A DNA stretch of 5,477 bases from Candidatus Hydrogenedentota bacterium (GCA_016934125.1 JAFGTL010000221.1:1-5477), one strand, 5' to 3'; counted from the stretch's first letter, positions 1-5,477 are shown. The notes: generated by a model from the sequence alone, not told the origin. Program-made: numbers and translations.

Positions 1-22
1 CGGTGGGAATCCAGCCGGCCCC

Positions 23-50
23 TTCAGCCAGTCCCGGCGGGACGGCTGAA
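23..50. other. Strong hairpin (7 bp + bulged A + 5 bp, 3-nt loop)
   Basis: TTCAGCC (23-29) pairs perfectly with GGCTGAA (44-50). A30 is bulged, then GTCCC (31-35) pairs with GGGAC (39-43) around a GGC loop. No T-tract follows on the + strand, so it is not a textbook intrinsic terminator. It could be an mRNA 3'-end stabiliser for an upstream gene or part of a structured RNA. Confidence 0.6.
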
Positions 51-85
51 CCCACGCCCTGTGGCGCGGGCCCGAGCCTGCCCCG

Positions 86-111
86 GGAGCGAGCGCGCAC
101 GGAGCGAGCGC
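86..111. repeat. Tandem 11-bp direct repeat, 15-bp period
   Basis: GGAGCGAGCGC occurs exactly at 86-96 and 101-111, separated by GCAC. The 15-bp offset is not a whole number of helical turns. This may be a small protein-binding site pair or simple low-complexity GC-rich sequence. Its function is unknown. Confidence 0.5.
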
Positions 112-112
112 T

Positions 113-133
113 GAAGAACGCGCAGCGTTCTTC
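113..133. other. Perfect 9-bp hairpin with 3-nt loop
   Basis: GAAGAACGC (113-121) and GCGTTCTTC (125-133) are exact reverse complements around GCA. A perfect 9-bp stem with a tight loop is unlikely to be chance, and it lies between the other two hairpins. It lacks a downstream T-run on the + strand, so a role as a terminator is doubtful. Confidence 0.6.
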
Positions 134-152
134 CAACGCGCCCGAAGGGTGC

Positions 153-174
153 CGCGCCCAAAGGGCGCGCGTTT
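153..174 (+). terminator. GC hairpin followed by short T-run, possible weak terminator
   Basis: CGCGCCC (153-159) pairs with GGGCGCG (163-169) around an AAA loop, giving a 7-bp all-GC stem, followed after CG by TTT (172-174). This could end transcription coming from a gene left of the window. The T-run is short, so it might equally be a non-terminating structural element. Confidence 0.35.
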
Positions 175-284
175 CGCCCGTGTTCGGTCGCGTTCGAGGC
201 GGGGCCCGACGCATGAGCTCCGTTTTTGCGGCTGGATTATGTGCGATTGCCCGCCGGCGGGCCCGGCGCCGTCTGGCGGGGGTT

Positions 285-293
285 TGCTATACT
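285..293 (+). promoter_or_regulatory. Extended -10 promoter for the acylase gene
   Basis: TGCTATACT matches the extended -10 form TGnTATAAT at all but one base. The -10 hexamer is TATACT (288-293). No -35 box stands at the right distance (GGCGCC is at 265-270), which is typical of extended -10 promoters. Transcription would begin near 300, leaving a leader of about 34 bases before the ATG at 334. This argues against the in-frame upstream ATG at 226, which lies before the promoter. Confidence 0.55.
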
Positions 294-333
294 TCGATGG
301 CAACGTTCGGCGCAGTGTGAGAATGAACGGGAC

Positions 334-435
334 ATGACGATGCGGCTTGAATCCGGTGGCGTAGTGCGCGGGCGACGGATCCGCCGGGGGATCCTGGCGG
401 CGGGGTTGGCCCTGTGCGCATGGACGGCCGGCGCG
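334..435 (+). other. Signal peptide of the acylase (residues 1-34)
   Basis: An arginine-rich start (R12, R14, R15, R17, R18) is followed by a hydrophobic stretch, GILAAGLALCAWTAGA (19-34), with likely cleavage at AGA|QD (34/35). The R17-R18-G-I-L run loosely fits a twin-arginine signal, so Tat export is possible but not firm. LALC is not a good lipobox because Leu precedes the Cys. Confidence 0.8.
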
Positions 436-3400
436 CAGGATGCCGCCCAGCCCGGGCCAGCCTGGGAGGGGGCCACCGTCTACCGCGACGGATGGGGCGT
501 TCCCCACATCTACGCGGACGATCCCCATGCCCTCGCCTTCGCCTTCGGTTACGCCCAGGCTGAGGATCACCTCCTGGGCATGCTCATGGCATACCGCATC
601 GCCGTGGGGCGCGCCGCGGAGGTGCTTGGCGAGGCCTATGCCGAATCTGACGAGTTCTCCATCAAGATGGGGCACGCCGCCCTCGCCGAGGCCGCGCTCC
701 CCGAGGCGAGCCCGCTCACCCAGGCCCTGTGCGATGGGTTCGCCCTCGGCGTGAACGCGTGGCTCCTCGAACACGGCGAGGAGGAGCCGGACTGGGTGGA
801 GCCGATCCGGCCGGCCGATATCCTCGCCCTGTGGCACTGCTACCTGATGAGCTTCGCGCCCTTCGATCTGCCGGCCGTCTACGTCCAGCCGGCGGGGGCG
901 GTGTCCGGGAACGCGTGGGCCGTGGGCCCGTCGCGTTCGGCCGATGGCGAGCCGATCCTGGCCATCAACCCGCACACGCGCTACGACGGGCCGTTTCAGT
1001 GGTATGAGGCGCACTTGTCCACGGCCGATCTCGACGTGAGCGGGGCGACGCTGTTCGGCTTGCCGGTGCTGTTGATGGGCCACAACGGGATGGCCGGATG
1101 GGCGCTGACGCCGAACCGGCCCGATTTCGCCGAGATGTACCTCGAACCCGAGGCCGGCGATCTGCCCTGGCGCAAGCGCCGGCTGGCCCGGCGGATTCAG
1201 CAGGCCCAGAGCATGGAGTTCCGGCTGGCGGGCAACACGGTGCCGTACTACGTCCGCGGCATGGCCGGCCTGGAGGAGCGGCGCGTGCCCGCGCTGATCA
1301 CGCCCATGGGCCCCGTCATGGGCGACGCCGAGGGCCGGTACTGCATCTACCACATCGGCGGATACGGCGAATTCGGCGGATTCGATCAACTCATCGAGAT
1401 GGGCCGGGCGCGCACGCTCAGCCACTTCCAGCGGGCGCTCTCGATACACCAACTGCCCTGCTTCCACGTGATCTACGCCGATTGCACCGGCTCCCTGTTC
1501 TATCTGTACAACGTCAAGGTGGGCGACAAACCCGAGCCCCCCCAGCCCAGCGGCGATGCCGACGCGACGCCGGCCGAGGTGCTCGGCGAGGCCCTCAGGC
1601 GCGGCCCGACGCGCATCGACTGGACGCGGCCCGTCCCGGGAGACGACGTCCGGTTTGCCTGGCGCGGTATTGTGCCCGTGGCCGCGCTCCCCAGTCTGGC
1701 CGATCCCGAGTCGGGCTACCTTCAGGCCTGCGGCAATCCGCCCTGGGCCGCGACCGCCGGCTCCGGACTGGCCCCCGGGCAGTGGCCCGAGTGGCTGGTG
1801 GGGGACGCTGACACGCTGAGCGCCGCCCGGGTGGGCCGGCTGCTCGAACTGGGAGAACGCTCCTTCGACGACGTGCAGGCCATGCTCCACGATCTCCTCG
1901 TGCCGCTCGCCCTGGTTGCGGTTCCCGCGATCCTCGACGCGGCCGACGGGAACCCCGACTGGGTGGCGCGGGCCCATCCCGACGTGCCGGCCGCCCTCGA
2001 TGCGTTGCGCACCTGGAACTACCTGGCCGAGGCCGACAGCACGGGCATGACGGTGTTTCACGTGTGGTGGGCGGCCTTCCAGGCGCTGAACGGGGGCGTT
2101 TCCGCGGCCGGCGCATCCGAGGCGTTCCGGCTGAATCCGCCGGGGCTGCAGGAGGCGTCGTTGCGCGCCCTCGAGCGGGCGGCCCAGCTGATGCGGAACG
2201 AGTTTGGCTCGCTGAGTGTGCCCTGGGGCGACGTGCACCGGGTGGGACAGGGCGGGCGCGAGGCCCCCTTGCCCGGCGCGGGCCCCGGAGAAAGCGTGTT
2301 CGTGGCGTCCGGTTCCCGCTTCGAAGACGGGGTGTGGCGGGTGGACTACGGATATGCCTTCGCCATGGTGGTGCGGTTCGGCGCGGCGCCCGAAGCGGTG
2401 AGTGTGGTGCCCTTCGGCGCCTCCGAGCGCCCCGACTCGGCCCACTACGCCGATCAACTCGACTTGTTCGCCAACGGCCGGTTCAAGCGCGCCCTCTTCC
2501 TGCGCGAAGAGGTGGAACGCCACGCAGACACGGCGTTCGGCCGGGTGATCCGCTTCCGGCCCGTGGGCATCGAGGGCGCCATCGCTGTGCGCGCACCGAT
2601 TCCCGTCGAGGTGCGCGTGGCCACGTCGACAACACCGCCCGCCCCGCTGCCGGCGGACGCGGCGGCGTTCACGCTGTTCGCGGTTCTCGATCCGGGCCCG
2701 CGCCCGCGCCCGGCCCCCGTCGCCGTGGAACTCACGTTTCAGGTGCCCGAGGCCCTGTGCGCGCCCGATGCCTTCGGCCAACTGGCCGTGTTCGCCTGCG
2801 ATCCCGAGCTCGGCTGGGCGCCCTTGTCCGAGCAATTCGCCGATCCCGAGACGCGCACCTTCTTCGCCGAGGATCGCGTGTGCCGGGCGTATGCCGTGCT
2901 CGGCCCGGCGGATCGCCTCCTCTCGCCCGGCCCGCCCGACCTCCTCGCCACCGCGGAACCGGCGGGCCCCGTCGTGCCGGCCGGGCGGCCGCGCGCCGAG
3001 CGCCGGATCCTGCGGGCCGGCGACCTGCGCGATGCCCAGGCCTTCATGCGGGGGGCGGCCACTGCCGCGGTGCCGCCTCCGGTGCCGGCGCCCGAGGAGA
3101 TGCCGCCCAGGGCCGCGCCGCCGAGCCCGCCCCTTGCACCGGCCGGAGTGCCTGCTGTTCCCGGGCCTGGCGCGGGCGACGGCCCGGCCCCGATGACGTG
3201 GGGCACGAACCTGCAACTGCCGGCGCCGGGTGGGGCCGGCCTGATTCGCGTCCGCGCGCCCGCCCCGGTGGGCGTGCGCCTGGTGGCCTCGGCATCGGCC
3301 CCGGCGGAGTTGCCGGCCGCGTTGGCCGCGTTTTCGCAGTACTTGACACTGGAAAGCGCCGGCTCGATCGAGTTCGAGCAACTCGAAGTGCACATCCGCG

Positions 3401-3588
3401 CGGCGGCCGGGGTGTGCGCCGACGGTGATCTCGACAAGCTGGCCGTCTACGCCTACGAACCGGGGCGGGGGTGGGTTGAACTGCCCGATCAGCAGATCAA
3501 CGCAGAGCGGCGCGACTTCCAGGCCAACGCATCGGCGCCGGCCACCTACGTCCTGGCCGGGCCGGCGTCCTGTTACGTGCGAAACTGA
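334..3588 (+). CDS. Penicillin-acylase-family (Ntn hydrolase) exported protein with duplicated C-terminal domains
   Basis: This is a 1084-residue secreted member of the penicillin/acyl-homoserine-lactone/aculeacin acylase family, Ntn hydrolases that normally cut themselves into two chains and hydrolyse amide bonds of acylated substrates. After a signal peptide (residues 1-34) come the usual alpha-chain motifs RDGWGVPHIYA (51-61) and GYAQAEDH (72-79). The beta-chain start follows, GNAWAVGPSRSADG (192-205), then NPH (212-214), GLPVL and GHNG..GW (249-256), and the late motifs WGDVHRVG and HYADQLDLFANGRFKRALF near residue 720. Family members are typically about 700-800 residues. Here about 340 more follow: two copies of a beta-rich domain (about 746-864 and 968-1084) around a Pro/Ala-rich linker. 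By hand alignment the nucleophile position (192) is Gly, preceded by Ser191, so activity is doubtful. The 334 start is chosen because the signal peptide begins there and the promoter lies just upstream; ATG 340 is an alternative. No strong ribosome site is seen. The substrate cannot be predicted. Confidence 0.9.
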   Translation: MTMRLESGGVVRGRRIRRGILAAGLALCAWTAGAQDAAQPGPAWEGATVYRDGWGVPHIYADDPHALAFAFGYAQAEDHLLGMLMAYRIAVGRAAEVLGEAYAESDEFSIKMGHAALAEAALPEASPLTQALCDGFALGVNAWLLEHGEEEPDWVEPIRPADILALWHCYLMSFAPFDLPAVYVQPAGAVSGNAWAVGPSRSADGEPILAINPHTRYDGPFQWYEAHLSTADLDVSGATLFGLPVLLMGHNGMAGWALTPNRPDFAEMYLEPEAGDLPWRKRRLARRIQQAQSMEFRLAGNTVPYYVRGMAGLEERRVPALITPMGPVMGDAEGRYCIYHIGGYGEFGGFDQLIEMGRARTLSHFQRALSIHQLPCFHVIYADCTGSLFYLYNVKVGDKPEPPQPSGDADATPAEVLGEALRRGPTRIDWTRPVPGDDVRFAWRGIVPVAALPSLADPESGYLQACGNPPWAATAGSGLAPGQWPEWLVGDADTLSAARVGRLLELGERSFDDVQAMLHDLLVPLALVAVPAILDAADGNPDWVARAHPDVPAALDALRTWNYLAEADSTGMTVFHVWWAAFQALNGGVSAAGASEAFRLNPPGLQEASLRALERAAQLMRNEFGSLSVPWGDVHRVGQGGREAPLPGAGPGESVFVASGSRFEDGVWRVDYGYAFAMVVRFGAAPEAVSVVPFGASERPDSAHYADQLDLFANGRFKRALFLREEVERHADTAFGRVIRFRPVGIEGAIAVRAPIPVEVRVATSTTPPAPLPADAAAFTLFAVLDPGPRPRPAPVAVELTFQVPEALCAPDAFGQLAVFACDPELGWAPLSEQFADPETRTFFAEDRVCRAYAVLGPADRLLSPGPPDLLATAEPAGPVVPAGRPRAERRILRAGDLRDAQAFMRGAATAAVPPPVPAPEEMPPRAAPPSPPLAPAGVPAVPGPGAGDGPAPMTWGTNLQLPAPGGAGLIRVRAPAPVGVRLVASASAPAELPAALAAFSQYLTLESAGSIEFEQLEVHIRAAAGVCADGDLDKLAVYAYEPGRGWVELPDQQINAERRDFQANASAPATYVLAGPASCYVRN
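904..912 (+). other. Acylase chain junction with transposed Ser-Gly (S191-G192-N193)
   Basis: In this family the beta chain begins with a catalytic Ser in a GSNxWxV context. Here the codons read TCC GGG AAC, giving VSGNAWAV. Counting Gly192 as beta-1 puts the conserved His of NPH (His214) at beta-23, its position in PvdQ, so Gly rather than Ser occupies the nucleophile slot. Ser191 would be one residue out of register. Confidence 0.7.
2569..2925 (+). repeat. Acylase C-terminal domain, copy 1 (residues about 746-864)
   Basis: This is the first copy of a diverged internal duplication, likely a beta-sandwich. It starts with IAVRAPIPVEVR (750-761) and ends with LAVFACDPELGW and YAVLGPA (853-859). 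The 30 residues 750-779 match copy 2 at 18 positions without gaps. The ending, a hydrophobic strand, a D/E-P..GW turn and then YAV, resembles ZU5-like modules at the ends of bacterial surface proteins. That resemblance is an inference from pattern only. Confidence 0.75.
2926..3198 (+). other. Pro/Ala-rich interdomain linker (residues about 865-955)
   Basis: About 90 residues dominated by Pro, Ala, Gly and Arg, with runs such as VPPPVPAPEEMPPRAAPPSPP. It separates the two repeated domains. It has no recognisable fold and is probably an extended, flexible spacer. The short stretch ERRILRAGDLRDAQAFMRG near its start could be helical. Confidence 0.7.
3235..3588 (+). repeat. Acylase C-terminal domain, copy 2 (residues about 968-1084)
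   Basis: Second copy of the domain, running to the C-terminus. It carries IRVRAPAPVGVR (971-982), LAVYAYEPGRGW and TYVLAGPAS (1071-1079), each aligned in order with copy 1. The final residues CYVRN show no sorting or anchoring signal. The copies differ clearly at the protein level, so the duplication is old. Confidence 0.75.
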
Positions 3589-3620
3589 ACCGCACCGCGG
3601 GTGTTTCCCGGGTTTTCCCT

Positions 3621-3648
3621 TTGAATTGCCGGGCATTTCGCGTACCAT
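3621..3648 (+). promoter_or_regulatory. Candidate promoter for larBC
   Basis: TTGAAT (3621-3626) and TACCAT (3643-3648) are separated by 16 bases, each matching four of six consensus bases. It lies in the only AT-richer patch between the acylase and larB genes. Transcription would start near 3655, giving a leader of about 60 bases. The match is moderate; read-through from the acylase gene is the alternative. Confidence 0.4.
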
Positions 3649-3652
3649 AAGG

Positions 3653-3683
3653 CGCGATGGCCGCGGATCGCGGGATTGATCCC
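3653..3683 (+). promoter_or_regulatory. larB leader with overlapping, mutually exclusive hairpins
   Basis: Three inverted repeats overlap here: CGCGAT (3653-3658) with ATCGCG (3667-3672), CCGCG (3661-3665) with CGCGG (3669-3673), and GGGAT (3672-3676) with ATCCC (3679-3683). They cannot all form at once. An ATG at 3657 also opens a 10-codon frame ending at TAA 3687-3689. This could be a small regulatory leader, but GC-rich DNA readily gives short stems. Confidence 0.25.
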
Positions 3684-3702
3684 AACTAACCCCTTTACAT
3701 GC

Positions 3703-3707
3703 AGGGA
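3703..3707 (+). promoter_or_regulatory. Ribosome binding site supporting the larB start at 3718
   Basis: AGGGA lies 10 bases before the ATG at 3718 but only one base before the in-frame ATG at 3709, so it favours 3718. A second purine run, GAGG at 3711-3714, is too close to 3718 to be ideal. Confidence 0.45.
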
Positions 3708-3717
3708 CATGAGGCCG

Positions 3718-4476
3718 ATGGACAAAGCGAAGCTGAAGGACTTGCTCGACGCGGTGGCGGCCGGTTCGCTCAGTCCCGACGATGCAGTGAAGCGGCTCCG
3801 GGCGCTGCCGTTCGAGGATCTCGGTTTTGCGAAACTCGACCACCACCGGCCGTTGCGGAAGGGCTATCCCGAGACCGTGTTCTGTGCCGGCAAGGCGCCG
3901 GAGCAGGTGGTCGAAATCGCCAGCCGCATGCGCGAACACGGCAGCAACGTGTTGCTCACGCGGTGCAGCGCCGACACGGCCGCGGCCGTGCTCGCGGCGC
4001 ACCCGGACGCGGTGCATCACGAGGCGGCGCGGGCCGTCACGATCACGGTGACGCCGCCGCCGGCGCTGTCCGGCTACGTGGCGGTGGTGTGCGCGGGCAC
4101 CTCGGACATCCCGGTGGCCGAGGAGGCGGTGGTCACGGCCGAGTCGCTGGGGAACGCCGTCGAGCGGATCTACGACGTGGGCGTGGCCGGGCTTCACCGG
4201 CTCCTGGGCCAGCGCGAGAAGCTCGAGGGCGCCAACGCCCTCGTGGTGTGTGCGGGCATGGAGGGCGCCCTGCCGAGCGTCGTGGCCGGCCTCGTGGACA
4301 AGCCCGTCATCGCCGTGCCGACGAGCATCGGATACGGCGCGAGTTTCGGCGGGATCGCGCCGCTTCTCGCCATGCTCAACTCGTGCGCGTCGGGCGTGGC
4401 CGTGGTGAACATCGATAACGGGTTCGGCGCGGGTGTGCTGGCAGGCATGATCAACCGCGTCGCGAACGGGACGTGA
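3718..4476 (+). CDS. larB: LarB, pyridinium-3,5-biscarboxylic acid mononucleotide synthase
   Basis: LarB carries out the first step of nickel-pincer nucleotide synthesis. It carboxylates the pyridinium ring of nicotinic acid adenine dinucleotide and releases AMP, giving the dicarboxylated mononucleotide that LarE then sulfurates. The 252-residue protein has the normal length. The N-terminal part shows the LarB signature LPFEDLGFAKLDHHRPLRKGYPE (about 24-46). The PurE-like C-terminal domain has CAGTSDIPVAEEA (125-137) with Asp130 and Glu135, CAGMEGALPSVVAGL, PTSIGYGASFGG and LNSCASGVAVVNIDNGFGAG. Cys223 in the last motif corresponds to the Cys that bonds the pyridine ring in the Lactobacillus enzyme (Cys221 there, from memory). 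The start at 3718 is chosen because homologues begin at this point with a short acidic helix and because of the AGGGA upstream; in-frame TTG 3676 and ATG 3709 would only add an unconserved tail. It is probably cytoplasmic and cotranscribed with larC, 22 bases downstream. Confidence 0.96.
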   Translation: MDKAKLKDLLDAVAAGSLSPDDAVKRLRALPFEDLGFAKLDHHRPLRKGYPETVFCAGKAPEQVVEIASRMREHGSNVLLTRCSADTAAAVLAAHPDAVHHEAARAVTITVTPPPALSGYVAVVCAGTSDIPVAEEAVVTAESLGNAVERIYDVGVAGLHRLLGQREKLEGANALVVCAGMEGALPSVVAGLVDKPVIAVPTSIGYGASFGGIAPLLAMLNSCASGVAVVNIDNGFGAGVLAGMINRVANGT

Positions 4477-4498
4477 TCGCGAGAATGGACAGAAGCGA

Positions 4499-5477
4499 AT
4501 GAAGACACTCTATCTGGACTGTTTCTGCGGGGCGAGCGGCGACATGATGGTCGGCGCGCTCCTCGACTTGGGCGCGAGCTTCGATGCGTTGCGGGAGGGC
4601 CTCGCCTCCCTCGGCGTGACGGGTTACACGCTCAGCGCCGATAAGGTGAACAAGAAGGGCCTCGAGGCGACGCAATTCAAGGTGGCGGTGGATCCGGACG
4701 CGCCGCAGCCGCACCGGCATCTGCGCCACGTGCTCGAGATCATCGAGGCCGGCAGCCTGTCTGCGCCGGTGAAGGAGGCCGCCGCGGCCACCTTCCGCCG
4801 GATCGCCGAGGCCGAGGCGGCCGTTCACGGCAGCACCGTCGAGAAAGTCCACTTCCACGAAGTCGGCGCCGTCGACTCCATCATCGATGTCGTCGGCGCG
4901 CACATCGCCCTCGAATTGCTCGGCGTCGAACGCGTCCTGGCCTCCCCGCTGCCCCTCGGCTCGGGCACCATCGAGTGCGCCCACGGCATCATGCCCGTCC
5001 CGGCCCCGGCCACAGCGCTGCTCGTGAAGGGCGTCCCCGCCTACGGGACGGACGTCGAGGCCGAACTCGTCACGCCCACCGGCGCGGCTCTCGTCACCCA
5101 ACTGGCCGAGGCGTATGGGCCCATGCCCCTCATGGAGATCGACGCCATCGGCCTCGGCAGCGGGACACGCGACCTCCCGGATCGGGCAAACGTGTTGCGC
5201 GCGTTTCTCGGCGACACCCACGACACGCCCGCCACGGAACCCATTACCGTGATCGAGTCGAACCTGGACGACATGACGCCGGAACTCGTGGCGGCGCTGG
5301 CCGCCGATCTCATCGCGGCGGGCGCGCGGGACGCGTTTGTGACGCCCATTGTGTGCAAGAAAGGGCGGCCCGGGCACCTGATCACGGTGTTGTGCGACGA
5401 TGAACGCGTGCCGGACGTGGCGACGCTGCTATTCAAGGGCTCGACGACCTTCGGGGTGCGGATGCGCCACGAGCACC
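4499..5477 (+). CDS. larC: LarC, nickel-pincer cofactor nickel insertase (3' end outside window)
   Basis: LarC performs the last step of the pathway: CTP-dependent insertion of nickel into the bis-thiocarboxylated nucleotide made by LarE. The frame is open from ATG 4499 to the window end, 326 codons of an expected 400 or so, so roughly the last fifth is missing. Signatures include LDCFCGASGDMM (6-17), a short His cluster HRHLRH (72-77), VHFHEVGAVDSIIDVVG (117-133), TPTGAAL, GLGSGTRDLPDRANVLR, ESNLDDMTPE (253-262) and CKKGRPGH (286-293). The N-terminal (LarC1) and C-terminal (LarC2) parts are in one continuous frame, unlike Lactobacillus plantarum, where a ribosomal frameshift joins them. The ribosome site is weak (AGAAG at 4491-4495, three bases before the ATG). 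LarC activates LarA-type racemases; no such gene is seen here. Confidence 0.96.
   Translation, partial: MKTLYLDCFCGASGDMMVGALLDLGASFDALREGLASLGVTGYTLSADKVNKKGLEATQFKVAVDPDAPQPHRHLRHVLEIIEAGSLSAPVKEAAAATFRRIAEAEAAVHGSTVEKVHFHEVGAVDSIIDVVGAHIALELLGVERVLASPLPLGSGTIECAHGIMPVPAPATALLVKGVPAYGTDVEAELVTPTGAALVTQLAEAYGPMPLMEIDAIGLGSGTRDLPDRANVLRAFLGDTHDTPATEPITVIESNLDDMTPELVAALAADLIAAGARDAFVTPIVCKKGRPGHLITVLCDDERVPDVATLLFKGSTTFGVRMRHEH

Larger units (their letters stand above)
1..284. other. Structured non-coding region upstream of the acylase gene
   Basis: I see no convincing gene here. Open frames cross it, but they give Arg/Ala/Pro-rich translations with no recognisable motif, as expected of GC-rich non-coding DNA. 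The region instead holds three strong hairpins (23-50, 113-133, 153-169), an exact 11-bp direct repeat (86-96 and 101-111) and a 12-bp perfect palindrome, CCCGCCGGCGGG, at 250-261. It may include the 3' untranslated end of a gene left of the window plus regulatory DNA for the acylase gene. No tRNA or rRNA sequence was recognised. Confidence 0.6.
3589..3717. other. Intergenic region between the acylase gene and larB
   Basis: A 129-base gap. Its start holds a weak inverted repeat (CGGG 3598-3601, CCCG 3607-3610) followed by a pyrimidine-rich stretch, GGTTTTCCCTTT (3611-3622). This is too weak to call a terminator firmly but could slow transcription. The rest holds the candidate promoter and the larB leader described separately. 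The gap and promoter suggest the acylase and lar genes are separate units. Confidence 0.5.

Noticed and set aside
250..261. 12-bp palindrome CCCGCCGGCGGG as an operator
   Set aside because: It is a perfect palindrome but made only of G and C in GC-rich DNA, where such strings are common; nothing ties it to a regulator.
3..320. A + strand reading frame of 105 codons at the left edge
   Set aside because: It starts at a GTG, gives a low-complexity Arg/Ala/Pro protein, runs through the hairpins and the promoter, and has no recognisable motif.
409..420. Possible lipoprotein box LALC in the acylase signal peptide
   Set aside because: The residue before Cys28 is Leu, not Gly, Ala or Ser, and a better signal peptidase I site (AGA|QD) follows.
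2064..3428. A 454-codon + strand frame inside the acylase gene
   Set aside because: It is an Arg/Gly-rich out-of-frame translation of high-GC coding DNA; the acylase frame has clear family motifs over the same stretch.
2739..3437. A 232-codon - strand frame opposite the acylase C-terminal region
   Set aside because: It is low-complexity Ala/Gly/Pro/Ser sequence mirroring the proline-rich linker; no promoter or ribosome site supports it.
3598..3622. Intrinsic terminator after the acylase gene
   Set aside because: The stem is only four base pairs and the T-tract is interrupted by CCC; too weak to call as a terminator.
4451..5377. A 308-codon - strand frame opposite larC
   Set aside because: It is antisense to well-conserved LarC motifs and its translation (Arg/Gly/Asp/His-rich) shows no domain; it is a mirror effect of codon bias.
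1..5477. CRISPR array, insertion sequence, integrase, tRNA or defence genes
   Set aside because: No regularly spaced repeats, terminal inverted repeats with a transposase, tRNA-like folds or defence-type motifs were seen on either strand.

Overview
The window is GC-rich throughout, with codons ending mostly in G or C, and every gene I can support lies on the + strand. It holds a large exported penicillin-acylase-family protein, then the nickel-pincer cofactor genes larB and larC, the last cut by the window end. High GC, weak Shine-Dalgarno sequences and an acylase with an added proline-rich, tandemly repeated C-terminal part suggest an environmental Gram-negative bacterium, perhaps of the Planctomycetota or Hydrogenedentota kind. 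That placement is an impression, not something the sequence proves.

Layout. Bases 1-284 hold no convincing gene but are rich in secondary structure: three strong hairpins and an exact 11-bp direct repeat. An extended -10 promoter (TGCTATACT, 285-293) follows. The acylase gene (334-3588, 1084 aa) has a signal peptide, an N-terminal nucleophile (Ntn) hydrolase body over about residues 45-740, and a C-terminal part built from two diverged copies of one domain joined by a Pro/Ala-rich linker. A 129-base gap (3589-3717) carries a possible promoter and a leader with overlapping hairpins. larB (3718-4476) and larC (4499-5477, incomplete) lie 22 bases apart and are probably cotranscribed.

Function. 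LarB and LarC carry out the first and last steps of making the nickel-pincer nucleotide used by lactate racemase (LarA) and related racemases and epimerases. The middle enzyme, LarE, and any LarA-type client are not in the window. The acylase is expected in the periplasm or outside the cell and has no evident link to the nickel pathway; its own promoter and the gap suggest a separate unit.

The most interesting observation is in the acylase. Its overall fold signature is well preserved, but by hand alignment to PvdQ-type acylases the catalytic Ser position is Gly (with a Ser one residue earlier), the oxyanion-hole Asn position appears to be Gly (with an Asn one residue later), and the backbone oxyanion residue appears to be Pro. 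This points to a pseudoenzyme or a rewired member of the family.
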